Shown: positions 16,327 through 25,423, counted from the stretch's first letter. The stretch: 64,000 nucleotides of DNA from Treponema sp. (GCA_017484285.1 JAFUTH010000005.1:1-64000), one strand, 5' to 3'. Program-made: numbers and translations. The notes: generated by a model not told the origin, from the letters alone.

Positions 16327-16402
16327 GGGGGAAGTCTCCCCCTACGCGCCCACTTCGTTGGTCGCTACCCTCTCTGCGGGCTCAAACGCCGCCCGCAACG
16401 CC
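16327..16402. repeat. three-hairpin repeat R2, intergenic copy
   Basis: On the plus strand: hairpin GGGGGAAGTCTCCCCC, then a hairpin centred on CCCACTTCGTTGG, linker CTACCCTCTCT, hairpin GCGGGC...GCCCGC, and AACGCC. The same order of parts occurs inside the XPB gene (17886-17965, opposite strand), with different stem sequences but the same linkers. Confidence 0.7.
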
Positions 16403-16408
16403 TGCTTT

Positions 16409-18316
16409 CTAGTTCAAGCATATCGCCTCGCTGTCCAGAATTTCACCCAGCTCGCTCGCTTCTTTACAACGCACGAGGCGGTACTGATAGCCCTGCTCGG
16501 CGAGGAATTTCTGCCTGTTTGAGCCGAATTCTTCTTCGACGGTGTTGCGCGTAATGAGCGTGAAAAAGCGGGATTTTCGCTCTTTGGGGCGGAGGATTCT
16601 TCCCAATCGCTGGGCTTCTTCCTGTCGGCTTCCAAAAGTTCCGCTCACTTGAATCGCCATGCTCGCGTCGGGCAGGTCAATCGCAAAGTTCGCGACTTTT
16701 GAGACCACGAGCACGCGAATTTTTCCGCTTCGGAAATCGGCATAGATTTTATCGCGCTCTTCGTTCGGCGTTTTTCCCGTGATAATCGGGCAACCGAGCA
16801 TTTTGGAAAGCTCGTCGAGCTGGCTCAAATACTGCCCGATGACCAAAATCTTGTCGTTCGGCGATTTTTCGACGAGCATTTTGACAAATTCGGGCTTTTT
16901 CGGGTTTTCGCTTGCAATACGGTGCTTTTTTCGCAAATCAGCCACGGCGTATTCAATTTCCTTTTCTTCGCCCAAGTCGATTCTCACTTCAATGCATTCA
17001 GCTGTGGCGATAAAGCCCGTTGTTTCCAAATCTTTCCACGGCACATCGTATCTTTTTGGGCCGACGAGCGAGAACACATTGCCTTCACAGCCGTCTTCGC
17101 GCACGAGCGTTGCCGTAAGCCCCACGCGCCGCACTGCCTGAATTTCGGCGGCAACGCGGAACACGGGAGCGGGGAGCGTGTGCACTTCGTCGTAGATAAT
17201 CAAGCCCCACGCCCGCTTTCGGAAAAGCGCAAAATGCGGATAGGGACCGTCTTTTTCTGGCCGCCACGTGAGAATCTGATAAGTGGCGACCGTCACTGGC
17301 TTAATCACTTTGTTTTCACCCGTGTACTCGGCAATGTCGTCGCGCGTGAGATTGGTTTTGTCCACGAGTTCGTCAATCCACTGATGAACGGCGGAAATGT
17401 TCGTAGTGATAATGAGCGTGCTCGTTTTGAGCAAATCCATCACCTTCATGCCGACGATTGTTTTTCCCGCGCCGCATGGAAGCACAATCGTACCAAATCC
17501 CGTGCCCGGTCCTTTGTTCCCCACGATTGCGCTCGCCGCTTCGCTCTGATACGCCCTGAGCGTGAACGGTTTTCCAGAGAGCGTTGTTTCGCGCAAAGAA
17601 ATTTCAAGTGGCTCACCGTCAATAAGCGGCACATCATCTTTTACAGGCCAGCCCATGCGCAAAAGCTCTTGCTTTATCGTGCCTCGGTCGGTGAGAGCAA
17701 GGCGGAAGCAGTGCGATTTTTCTTCTTCCGTCACAACGGTCTGCCTCATCAGCGCGTCTTGCGGCTCTTGATATTCAGCGACCGTGAGATACTTCCGCCC
17801 GATTGCACTTGCGGCGATTTCTTTAAAAACAGGAATGCTTTCTGTGACAAGATAGAGAAATTCTTCTTTGATTGGCTCTTTCGGGGGCGTTACGGGGGCA
17901 TCCCCCGTAGAGGGGGTAGGCGGAAATGGCGTAGCCATTGTAGCCGAGGGGGAGACTTCCCCCCCTGCATTTTCCATTTTCAATTTTCCGTTTTCAATTT
18001 CAATCCACGGTGCTGGCACAAGCCTCAGTTTTCCGAACCGCCCCGCTGTTTCGCGAATCCACACTTCAACCGCTTGGGGCACATCGTAGCGCGCAAAATC
18101 GTGCAGGACATTCACCGCGTCGTCGGGAGAAAAGCCGGCGGCATTCGCGTTCCACAATGAAAGTGGGGTGAGGCGGTAGGTGTGCAAATGCTCGGGCGAC
18201 CGCTCAAGCTCCGCAAAGGGAATGAGCGCGTTACGGCACTCTTCGGCGCGCGGCGCATGCACATCAAGGAGAAGCGTTCGGTCACTTTGTACGATAAGCG
18301 GATTTTCGTAATTCAT
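16409..18316 (-). CDS. XPB-type DNA repair helicase
   Basis: 635 residues. N-terminal domain (1-105), a Pro/Ser/Thr-rich linker (107-148), damage-recognition-like region (150-240), then the SF2 core: Walker A LPCGAGKT (about 279-286), DEVH box (376-379), the XPB-specific RED motif (406-408) in TLVREDG, and motif VI QRLGRILRP. Family members unwind DNA 3' to 5' in nucleotide excision repair; bacterial XPBs are less studied. The linker is encoded by repeat R2 plus an A-rich stretch (IENGKLKMEN) that resembles intergenic DNA, so it looks like an in-frame insertion. The next gene is its probable partner. Confidence 0.9.
   Translation of the reverse strand: MNYENPLIVQSDRTLLLDVHAPRAEECRNALIPFAELERSPEHLHTYRLTPLSLWNANAAGFSPDDAVNVLHDFARYDVPQAVEVWIRETAGRFGKLRLVPAPWIEIENGKLKMENAGGEVSPSATMATPFPPTPSTGDAPVTPPKEPIKEEFLYLVTESIPVFKEIAASAIGRKYLTVAEYQEPQDALMRQTVVTEEEKSHCFRLALTDRGTIKQELLRMGWPVKDDVPLIDGEPLEISLRETTLSGKPFTLRAYQSEAASAIVGNKGPGTGFGTIVLPCGAGKTIVGMKVMDLLKTSTLIITTNISAVHQWIDELVDKTNLTRDDIAEYTGENKVIKPVTVATYQILTWRPEKDGPYPHFALFRKRAWGLIIYDEVHTLPAPVFRVAAEIQAVRRVGLTATLVREDGCEGNVFSLVGPKRYDVPWKDLETTGFIATAECIEVRIDLGEEKEIEYAVADLRKKHRIASENPKKPEFVKMLVEKSPNDKILVIGQYLSQLDELSKMLGCPIITGKTPNEERDKIYADFRSGKIRVLVVSKVANFAIDLPDASMAIQVSGTFGSRQEEAQRLGRILRPKERKSRFFTLITRNTVEEEFGSNRQKFLAEQGYQYRLVRCKEASELGEILDSEAICLN
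17886..17965. repeat. three-hairpin repeat R2, copy inside the XPB coding sequence
   Basis: On the minus strand: GGGGGAAGTCTCCCCC, hairpin AATGGC-TAC-GCCATT, linker CTACCCCCTCT, hairpin ACGGGGGATGCCCCCGT, AACGCC. It is in frame and encodes the Pro-rich linker of the helicase around residues 118-145. Confidence 0.7.
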
Positions 18317-18399
18317 ATATTCTCACATCACAAAAACAAGGACGAGCGAAGCGATGTCCCGTCTAAACTTCTCACTCCTACCTGCTCACTGCTCACTTT

Positions 18400-19140
18400 T
18401 TAAAACCCTAAGATTCCGAATCCTGTCGGGTTTTTTGCGCCCGCCTTTATCCAGGAAACTTTTTGCTTGGGCGACAATGGCTTTTTGAGGTTGTCGATAG
18501 AATCCATGTATTCGCAGAGCCACATCGAAATCGCGCTGTCTCGCTTTGAAAGCTCATTTGTTGGCTCACACGAAATCAAAAGTGGAATTATCGGGGATGT
18601 TTCTGCGAGGGTTGCCGCAATGTTCTCGGCGTAAGACTTAAACGCGCCTGCCGCAGCCGCGACGAGAGGATTTGAAAGCTCTATGCCCGAAGAACGAATT
18701 GAATTCGACGTAATGCCATCACAAAGAGAAAAATTTGCCTTATGGAGAAAAGCAATCTTCGTCGATTTTTCGGGAGTACGTAAAAATCGCGCGGTTAATT
18801 CTTGGGTAAGATACTGGTAGCTTCCAATCAATTCTTCAAGCACTTGCGCGTTGTTGTTGATTTCACGGTATTTTGTTGCAAGATAAAATTCATCGAAAAC
18901 GAGGACAGCTTCATCGATGCCGCCTTCATTTTCGCACTTGAGCGCGACCGAGCGTGATGAAAGCGCAGACCCCCTGTTCCACAACACAGGAATCACCGCA
19001 TTTGACGCGTTATCCGATTCTTCTGTCTCGGGAGCAGTCAGGCTTGTTGCGATAACCTTTTTTCCCTGAAACGTTGCCCCCGATGCCATATCGTTTCCCG
19101 CAGGAAGTTCTTTGCCGGCGAATAAAATCATCTTTCCCAT
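18400..19140 (-). CDS. hypothetical protein
   Basis: 246 residues from the ATG at 19140, which has no Shine-Dalgarno site but an extended -10 element 8 bases upstream; a second Met (ATG, codon 4) is possible. I do not recognise the family. The pattern (MILFAGKELPAGNDMASG, EAVLVFDEFYLATKY, then a helical NNAQVLEELIGSYQYLTQELT) suggests an alpha/beta Rossmann-like fold resembling a degenerate short-chain dehydrogenase without an obvious YxxxK. It lies upstream of XPB on the same strand, separated by 83 bases that hold a GGAC...GTCC hairpin and a GTGAGCAGTGAGCAG motif common in bacterial intergenic DNA. Confidence 0.55.
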   Translation of the reverse strand: MGKMILFAGKELPAGNDMASGATFQGKKVIATSLTAPETEESDNASNAVIPVLWNRGSALSSRSVALKCENEGGIDEAVLVFDEFYLATKYREINNNAQVLEELIGSYQYLTQELTARFLRTPEKSTKIAFLHKANFSLCDGITSNSIRSSGIELSNPLVAAAAGAFKSYAENIAATLAETSPIIPLLISCEPTNELSKRDSAISMWLCEYMDSIDNLKKPLSPKQKVSWIKAGAKNPTGFGILGF

Positions 19141-19148
19141 AGCGAAAT

Positions 19149-19157
19149 AGTATATCA
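19149..19157 (-). promoter_or_regulatory. extended -10 promoter, leaderless type
   Basis: Minus strand TGATATACT, 8 bases before the ATG at 19140. No -35 or Shine-Dalgarno is visible. Confidence 0.55.
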
Positions 19158-19193
19158 TAGATTTCTAATAAGGTGGTAGATTTTAGAGCAATT

Positions 19194-19202
19194 TGTTATA
19201 CT
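19194..19202 (+). promoter_or_regulatory. extended -10 promoter of the symporter gene, leaderless type
   Basis: TGTTATACT ends 7 bases before the ATG at 19210. The intervening GAATGAC is not a Shine-Dalgarno sequence. Confidence 0.55.
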
Positions 19203-19209
19203 GAATGAC

Positions 19210-20439
19210 ATGAAAGTTTGGATTAAATATGTAATTGGTACTGTCTTGGGCGTTATCGCCGCGTTTATTCTTCCGCTCAACACACCGCAGGTAGACTCGA
19301 TTGTTGCCGGATTCTCGGAATTCGCAATCCGTTTTGGTCGCTATGCACTCGTTCCGCTCATCTTCTTTGGAACAGCGATGTCACTTTTCAATTTACGCTA
19401 CAAGCGGCACATTCTCAAAACGAGCGTATGGACAGCCGCAACGCTCATCGGCTCAACACTGATTCTTGTTCTGCTCGGATTGTTCTCGATTCTTATCGTA
19501 AAAGTGCCGCGAATTCCCATCACAGGCGAGAAGATTTCGGAAGTTCCCACCATCGATGTCAAATCACTGATTTTCAGTATTTTCCCGTTTTCCGGTTTTG
19601 AATCACTCAAGGACGGCTTGTATCTCTTGCCGATTTTTGTGCTTGCGGCATTCGCGGGCGGTGCGTGCGCATCTGACACGAACGACTCAAAGCCCGTGCT
19701 GAGCGTGTTTGAATCAGCGATGAAGCTGTGCCAAACGATGTCAGCATTTTTCGTCGAATGGCTGTCGGTCGGCATGATTGCCATTTCGACCTACTGGGTC
19801 ATGCAGGCACGCGTCGTGTTTGAGGTGTCAACATTTATGCCGCTCTGCATCATGCTGCTCGTTGATTTTTTCATCGTTGCGGGCATTATCTATCCGCTCA
19901 TTCTCCGGCTTTTGTGCAAGGATTTGCGTCCGTACCACGTGTTGTACGCAAGCCTTTGTTCAATCATCACGGGCTTTTTCTCTGGCGACACAAACCTCGC
20001 GCTGCTCACAAACCAGCGGCACACAAAAGAAAGCCTCGGCATTCACGACGAGACGAACTACTTTACGCTCCCGCTTTTTTCAATTTTTGCGCGCGGAGGC
20101 ACCGCACTCGTCACGTCAATCTGTTTCGTCACGATTTTGCGCTCATACTCGAGTCTCGGATTTACTTTCTTCGATGTAATCTGGATTTTCGCAATATCGT
20201 TCATCACGTCATTCGCGCTCGGGACATTCCCTCAAGGCGGCACATTCGTTGCGCTCACGGCGATTTGTTCACTGTATGGCAGAGGATTTGAGGCAGGATA
20301 TTTGCTTTTGAGCCCCGCCGCACCGATTTTGTGCAGCTTCGCAACCGCATTTGACGTGCTCTCGGCAATCACCGGCAGCTACATCGTCGCGGTAAAGACC
20401 AAAAAAATCGATAAGATTGAATTAAAGCATTACATCTAG
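19210..20439 (+). CDS. dicarboxylate/amino-acid:cation symporter (DAACS family)
   Basis: 409 residues with eight or more hydrophobic segments. It matches the GltP/SDF family: a C-terminal core with SGDTNLALLTNQRHTKESLG, FTLPLFSIFARGGTALVTSICF, then ALGTFPQGGTFVALTAICSLYGRG, corresponding to the re-entrant loops and substrate-binding helices that couple Na+ or H+ entry to glutamate, aspartate or C4-dicarboxylate uptake. Inner membrane. Substrate cannot be assigned. The start lacks a Shine-Dalgarno site and is 7 bases from the -10. It is transcribed divergently from the unknown gene at 18400-19140, and both appear leaderless. Confidence 0.85.
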   Translation: MKVWIKYVIGTVLGVIAAFILPLNTPQVDSIVAGFSEFAIRFGRYALVPLIFFGTAMSLFNLRYKRHILKTSVWTAATLIGSTLILVLLGLFSILIVKVPRIPITGEKISEVPTIDVKSLIFSIFPFSGFESLKDGLYLLPIFVLAAFAGGACASDTNDSKPVLSVFESAMKLCQTMSAFFVEWLSVGMIAISTYWVMQARVVFEVSTFMPLCIMLLVDFFIVAGIIYPLILRLLCKDLRPYHVLYASLCSIITGFFSGDTNLALLTNQRHTKESLGIHDETNYFTLPLFSIFARGGTALVTSICFVTILRSYSSLGFTFFDVIWIFAISFITSFALGTFPQGGTFVALTAICSLYGRGFEAGYLLLSPAAPILCSFATAFDVLSAITGSYIVAVKTKKIDKIELKHYI

Positions 20440-20467
20440 CAAACAGGGATTCCGCCCGTATGTGTGC

Positions 20468-22204
20468 TTATCTGCTTTTTTTGTAGATGTCTTTGTTTAC
20501 GTCGAGACGCAAATGATGTTCTCGGAAATCGACATTGTTGCAGGGACGACCGAAATAGAATCCCTGGAACTTGTCGGGACCATATTCTATCAGTTTTTCG
20601 ATGTCGCTTTTTTCTTCGATGCCTTCCATGCAGACTTCCATGTTCAGTTCATGCGCCATCTGAGTGATATGCTTGATAATTTTTCGGTCACCCTCGTTTC
20701 CGCCCGTCGCTTTTTGAACGAACGTATAGTCGAGTTTGAGCGTATTCGCCCTGAGATACTGCAAATAGCGCAAATTCGAGTAGCCCGTTCCGAAGTCGTC
20801 AATATCGACATTCACGCCCAAATTTGCAAATGACTCGGTGAGCGCGCGCAAGCCCTCGCCGTCATCGATATAGCCACTTTCGGTGAGTTCCAGCGTAACG
20901 TTCTTTGGATTGACTTCTGAAATAAGCAATGCCGTCTCGACATCGCGAATAATATCGCTCTTTTTGACCTGAATGTATGAGAGATTGACGCTCACGCGCA
21001 GGTCTTTTTGGACGCGATTCCATTCTGCGCACTGAGTGAACGCCGTTCGCAAAATCCATCGTCCAACCGAGACAATCATGCCCGTGCGCTCAAGAATGGG
21101 AATAAATTCGTCAGGATTCAACAGGCCGTAGCCCGGACATGTCCATCGGATAAGCGCCTCGCAGCCGATAACATTGAGGACGGTTTTGTCCGCATCAAGA
21201 TATAAATTTTTTGCATTGACGACGGGCTGATAATACAACTCGAATCCCGAGAAATCATTGCGGATTGCCTCGCGAATTTTTTCTTTGAAGTCGATGTCGC
21301 GAAGATACCGAGTATAGTCAACCGCATTGTAGGTTGCGAGATTGTTGCGCCCGTTCCCCTTTGCATTTGAAAGCGTGTAGTTGACTTTCTTCATGAGCGT
21401 ATCGAGCTGCGAACTGTCGTTCATGAACGCGACCATGCCACCTGAAACAGTGAAAATAATGTCGTAGCCCAAGCCTGACTCTGCCTCGGAGATTTCACGG
21501 CGAAGGTTTTCGTACATTTTTTGCGCCGTAATCGCAGATTTTCCTGACAGATTCATGCAGACAAATTCGTCGCTTGAAAGCTTGTATGCCTTTGCGATGC
21601 CAGAACAGACTTTTCGGCAACAATCACCGACCTTTGAGACAATCACATCGCCCGTCATAACACCGTACTGCTCATTGATTGAGCCGAGATTGTCGATGTC
21701 GACTTTGAGAATAAAGCCCGATACATTCTGTTTTTTTGTCCAGACAGAGCCGAAATCAATGCGCATCTGCGACTCAGTGGCGAGCCCGGTAAGCAAGTCA
21801 GTTTTATCTTCGTTGGAAATGAGCGATATTTGCCCCAAGAGAATTTTGTTTTCGTCGTCACCGTTTGGCAACAACTTTCCGACTGAGCGAACCCACAACG
21901 GCTTTCCATTTTTGTTTAGCCAGCGACAATCAAGATTGTAATCGCTCTTTCGACCAGATTTTACCAAATCAAGTTCCGCACGCAATGAAGCCTGATCGTC
22001 TAGATAGACGAGCTTCATGATTTCCTGCATGGCGTTTTCGATTTTTTCGTCGGGGATATTGAAGAGCTTTTTTGCGTACGGTGAGATAAAGAATGTGTCA
22101 TGAGAAAGATCAAAAATGTAAAGAAAAGAATCAGTACACTGATTAAGAATGTGGACAATCCCCTCTAGCTGCCTAGAAGTAATCTGTTCCAAATCATAAC
22201 TCAT
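20468..22204 (-). CDS. PAS-GGDEF-EAL protein, probable cyclic-di-GMP phosphodiesterase
   Basis: 578 residues. The start is set at the ATG after AAGGCGG, not at an upstream Met. N-terminal PAS domain (about 15-135: YIFDLSHDTFFISPYAKKLF, WLNKNGKPLWVRSVG). The GGDEF domain carries SSDEF in place of GGDEF, so it is probably catalytically dead and perhaps a GTP sensor. The EAL domain is intact: EALIRW, ELTESGYI, IDDFGTGYSNL, KLDYTFV, EGIE and QGFYFGRP, with the metal and catalytic residues in place, so it should hydrolyse cyclic-di-GMP to pGpG. No transmembrane segment, so it is cytoplasmic. It is convergent with the symporter. Upstream 22205-22363 holds nothing recognisable. Confidence 0.88.
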   Translation of the reverse strand: MSYDLEQITSRQLEGIVHILNQCTDSFLYIFDLSHDTFFISPYAKKLFNIPDEKIENAMQEIMKLVYLDDQASLRAELDLVKSGRKSDYNLDCRWLNKNGKPLWVRSVGKLLPNGDDENKILLGQISLISNEDKTDLLTGLATESQMRIDFGSVWTKKQNVSGFILKVDIDNLGSINEQYGVMTGDVIVSKVGDCCRKVCSGIAKAYKLSSDEFVCMNLSGKSAITAQKMYENLRREISEAESGLGYDIIFTVSGGMVAFMNDSSQLDTLMKKVNYTLSNAKGNGRNNLATYNAVDYTRYLRDIDFKEKIREAIRNDFSGFELYYQPVVNAKNLYLDADKTVLNVIGCEALIRWTCPGYGLLNPDEFIPILERTGMIVSVGRWILRTAFTQCAEWNRVQKDLRVSVNLSYIQVKKSDIIRDVETALLISEVNPKNVTLELTESGYIDDGEGLRALTESFANLGVNVDIDDFGTGYSNLRYLQYLRANTLKLDYTFVQKATGGNEGDRKIIKHITQMAHELNMEVCMEGIEEKSDIEKLIEYGPDKFQGFYFGRPCNNVDFREHHLRLDVNKDIYKKSR

Positions 22205-22363
22205 CAAAAACCGCCTTACAATGCACGCAACATCAAGAGACTCACGCGAATCCCCAAAAAAAATCTGATTCAAATTATAACGCAGAGATTTGCGTTTTCA
22301 TAGGTATTTTGAGAAAATTTATTGTTTTCTATGTAACCTTTTTTGCAAAAAAACAGAATATCT

Positions 22364-23401
22364 CTATTTTTCCATTCGCCAATCGCCGTACAAAAGCGAG
22401 ACTTTTCCAGAGAGCGTGTCGCTCACCCAGACCGCATGGTCTTCTTTGATAAGGACGACGCCAATCGGCGTTTTGAAATGAGCGGCAAGTTGAGGAAGCA
22501 AAGCTTTTGTGTTTTGAGAGCCGAGCGCGAACGCCGTCGTTGAGAGCGCGTCTGCGAGTATGGATTTTTCGCACACGACCGTCGCCGACAAAATATCATT
22601 GTGAACCGGATAACCGTCTTTTGTTGAGAAAATATGATGGTAGAGCACTCCGTCCGCTTCAAAAAAACGCTCATATGCGCCGCTCGTGACGACAGATGCA
22701 GAGGTAGTAAGAAGAGACACAAACGGTGACGACTGCGGGTCTTCGGGATTTTTTATGCCGACGCGCCAGAGTTCATTTTTCTTTTTTTTGCCGTACACGT
22801 AGACATTGCCGCCCAAATCGATGACCGCACGCTTTATATGATTTTTTTTACAGATTTCCGCAATCTCGTCGGCGGCAAAGCCTTTCGCGATACTTCCCAA
22901 ATCAACGGAAACACCCGGCTTGGTGAAACGCACTGAGCTATCTGCTTCGTTGAGTTCGATTGCTGTGTAATCGACTGCGGGCAACGCGGCATCAATCTCA
23001 GCTTGGCTCGGAACACGCGGGCTATCGGAATTGATTGCCCAGAGCCGAGCGATTGACTGAATAGACGGATCGTAGACACCGTCGGAAAGCGCGGCAACCT
23101 CTTTTGCCGTTTTAAGCACATAAAACACATCAGCAGAAACGACAACCGAAGCGTCAAAAGCCCCCGCATTCATCAGTGAAAGAGATGACTCGGGTTTATT
23201 AAGATTGAATTCATCATCAATCTGATTGAGACGGTCAAAAATCGCATCGTAGAGCTTCGCAGAGCCTTTTTCGTAAAGATTGACAAAACACACCGTACCG
23301 AGAACCCGTTCATGACGGGGCTCGATTGCGCCACAAGACGCAAGAAGAAATACAAAAAAAAGGCTTCCAAACGCAAAAGCATTTTTTAAGATTGTTTTCA
23401 T
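22364..23401 (-). CDS. apbE: ApbE-family flavin transferase, lipoprotein
   Basis: 345 residues. Signal peptide with lipobox LLASC (Cys23 region). ApbE motifs: SVDLGSIAKGFAAD and the ALSTTAFALG segment near the C-terminus, with the Mg-binding Asp in ILADALSTT. The family attaches FMN to Thr residues of redox proteins such as Rnf/Nqr subunits; the treponemal relative Ftp also hydrolyses FAD to FMN and AMP in the periplasm. The start at 23401 (MKTILKNAF) begins the signal peptide; no Shine-Dalgarno site is visible. No Rnf or Nqr genes are in this window. Gene follows aspS after a terminator, so it probably has its own promoter. Confidence 0.9.
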   Translation of the reverse strand: MKTILKNAFAFGSLFFVFLLASCGAIEPRHERVLGTVCFVNLYEKGSAKLYDAIFDRLNQIDDEFNLNKPESSLSLMNAGAFDASVVVSADVFYVLKTAKEVAALSDGVYDPSIQSIARLWAINSDSPRVPSQAEIDAALPAVDYTAIELNEADSSVRFTKPGVSVDLGSIAKGFAADEIAEICKKNHIKRAVIDLGGNVYVYGKKKKNELWRVGIKNPEDPQSSPFVSLLTTSASVVTSGAYERFFEADGVLYHHIFSTKDGYPVHNDILSATVVCEKSILADALSTTAFALGSQNTKALLPQLAAHFKTPIGVVLIKEDHAVWVSDTLSGKVSLLYGDWRMEK

Positions 23402-23483
23402 TATATTTAAATAAATACTACACTGAAAGCCAAAGAAAAACAAGCGAAAAATAGTCCGATTTGATAAGTGTGTTCTCAGACAG

Positions 23484-23519
23484 AAAAAAATCCCCGAAAC
23501 ACAGATACTTCGGGGATTT
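23484..23519 (-). terminator. rho-independent terminator after aspS
   Basis: Minus strand AAATCCCCGAA, 10-base loop, TTCGGGGATTT, running into TTTTTTC. Confidence 0.9.
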
Positions 23520-23524
23520 AGGTG

Positions 23525-25360
23525 TTAGTCTTTTTCGACTTCGGTGCAGACGATGTGCAAGTCTTTCAACTGCTGCTCGTCCACTGGCGACGGGCATTCG
23601 TCCATCGGGCTCGCCGCCAAGTTGTTCTTCGGGAACGCGATGACTTCGTGAATGCTTTCCTCGTGGCGCATGAGCATTACGAGGCGGTCAAGTCCCGGTG
23701 CGATTCCACCGTGCGGAGGAGCGCCGAATTTGAACGCCTGAACGAGGAAGCCGAACGCTTTCTGAGCGCGCTCTTCTGAGTAGCCGACGATTTTGAAGAT
23801 TCGCTGCTGCAATGCCGGGTCGTTGATACGCATACTTCCCGAAGCAAGCTCGTAGCCGTTCAAAACGAGGTCGTAGAGGTCGCCCTTTACGCTGCCGGGG
23901 TCGCTTTCGAGCGTATCCCAGTATTTTTTCTGCGGGAGCGTGAACATGTGGTGCTCGGTCTCCCAGTGATTTTCGTCCTCATTCCAAGCGAAATACGGGA
24001 AGTCGATAATCCATGCGAAGTGGAATTCGTCTTTCGGGTCGTAGAGATTCAAGTCTTTTCCGAGCTGCTTTCGCACTGCGCCCAAAGCGACACAGGCTGT
24101 CTGCCATTTTTCATCGCTCACAAAAAGGAGCAAGTCATTTTTTTCAGCACCGAGTTTTGAGCAGATTTCGCTTTCTTTTCCAGCGAAGAATTTGCTGATT
24201 CCGCCCTCGAATTTGCCCTCAGCGTCAATCTTCATCCATGCCAAGCCCTTCGCGTGATTGATTTTCGCCACGCTTTCAAGAGCTTCAATCATTTTGCGTG
24301 AATATTTGTCGGCGACATTCTTCACCACGAGGGCTTTGAGTCCGCTTCGCTTGTGCCGCTCGATTTCTTTTGAGGCGTTTGCCGCTCCCGCCTTGAATGC
24401 GTTGAAGTCGCTCAAATCCGCCATGAACGCGGCATCCTGCATCTTGAGGTCAAAGCGCAAATCGGGCTTGTCGCTTCCGTACAAATCAAACGCATCGTCC
24501 CAAGAAATGCGGTCGAATTGTGCGGGAAGGTCGTAGTTCAAGGTTTTTTTGAAGATGTAGCCCATCATGCCTTCGGTCGTCTCCAAAACTTCCTCGCGGT
24601 TCGTGAAGCTCATCTCCATATCAATCTGCGTAAATTCGGGCTGTCGGTCGCCCCGCGCGTCCTCGTCTCGGTAACATCGCGCAATCTGGAAATATTTGTC
24701 AAAACCACTGACCATCAAAAGCTGCTTGTAGAGCTGCGGAGACTGCGGAAGAGAATAGAATTTTCCCGGATGAACGCGGCTTGGAACAAGGTAGTCTCGC
24801 GCACCCTCTGGGGTTGACTTGATGAAGGTCGGGGTCTCGATTTCCAAAAATCCCTTGCTCGTGAGATATTCTCGTGTCGCAAAAGTGACCTGGCTTCTCA
24901 AAATGATGTTTTTCTGCATCGGCTCGCGGCGCAAGTCCAAATAGCGGTACTTTAGGCGCAAATCTTCGTTCGGAAGCACGACCGTTCCGTCCTTTTGGCG
25001 CACTTCTTCAATAGAAAACGGCAATTCCTGTGAAGTCGTAAAGATTTCGATTTCCTTTGCCTCGACTTCAATTTCGCCCGTCGCCATGTCGGGATTCACA
25101 TCTTTTTCGCTTCGTGCGGCAACCGTGCCGCTGACTGCGATACAATATTCGCTTTTGAGGCTCGACGCGATTTTTTTGACTTCATCGCTCGCCCCGTCGC
25201 CCACCATAACCTGCGTGATTCCGTAGCGGTCTCTCAACTGAATAAAAACCAAACCGCCCAAATCGCGTGAGCGGGAAACCCATCCGTTCAATACAACTGA
25301 CTTGCCAACATCGCCCTTGCGCAACTCGCCGCAAGTGACCGTTCTTTTAGAAGATTCCAT
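23525..25360 (-). CDS. aspS: aspartyl-tRNA synthetase
   Basis: 611 residues, bacterial type. The start is at the ATG preceded by GAGGTAGAAAAA. N-terminal OB-fold anticodon-binding domain (ELRKGDVGKSVVLNGWVSRS), then the class II core: motif 2 region CYRDEDARGDRQPEFTQ, an inserted GAD domain (about 290-420), and motif 3 GLDRLVMLM near the end. It charges tRNA-Asp, possibly also tRNA-Asn in organisms lacking AsnRS, which the window cannot show. It has a terminator downstream and lies 63 bases after the pectate lyase operon on the same strand. Confidence 0.97.
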   Translation of the reverse strand: MESSKRTVTCGELRKGDVGKSVVLNGWVSRSRDLGGLVFIQLRDRYGITQVMVGDGASDEVKKIASSLKSEYCIAVSGTVAARSEKDVNPDMATGEIEVEAKEIEIFTTSQELPFSIEEVRQKDGTVVLPNEDLRLKYRYLDLRREPMQKNIILRSQVTFATREYLTSKGFLEIETPTFIKSTPEGARDYLVPSRVHPGKFYSLPQSPQLYKQLLMVSGFDKYFQIARCYRDEDARGDRQPEFTQIDMEMSFTNREEVLETTEGMMGYIFKKTLNYDLPAQFDRISWDDAFDLYGSDKPDLRFDLKMQDAAFMADLSDFNAFKAGAANASKEIERHKRSGLKALVVKNVADKYSRKMIEALESVAKINHAKGLAWMKIDAEGKFEGGISKFFAGKESEICSKLGAEKNDLLLFVSDEKWQTACVALGAVRKQLGKDLNLYDPKDEFHFAWIIDFPYFAWNEDENHWETEHHMFTLPQKKYWDTLESDPGSVKGDLYDLVLNGYELASGSMRINDPALQQRIFKIVGYSEERAQKAFGFLVQAFKFGAPPHGGIAPGLDRLVMLMRHEESIHEVIAFPKNNLAASPMDECPSPVDEQQLKDLHIVCTEVEKD

Positions 25361-25423
25361 TTTTTCTACCTCGAGATTTTGTTCCAATATTTTAGTGAGA
25401 TGTATGAATTTGAGCAATGCGCG

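Noticed and set aside
16922-18160. Plus-strand open frame of 412 codons
   Set aside because: Antisense shadow of the XPB gene, which has all helicase motifs. No ribosome binding site or family features.
22205-22363. Possible small gene or RNA between apbE and the EAL gene
   Set aside because: Only A/T-rich sequence without stem-loops, promoter hexamers at proper spacing, or a coding frame with a ribosome site.
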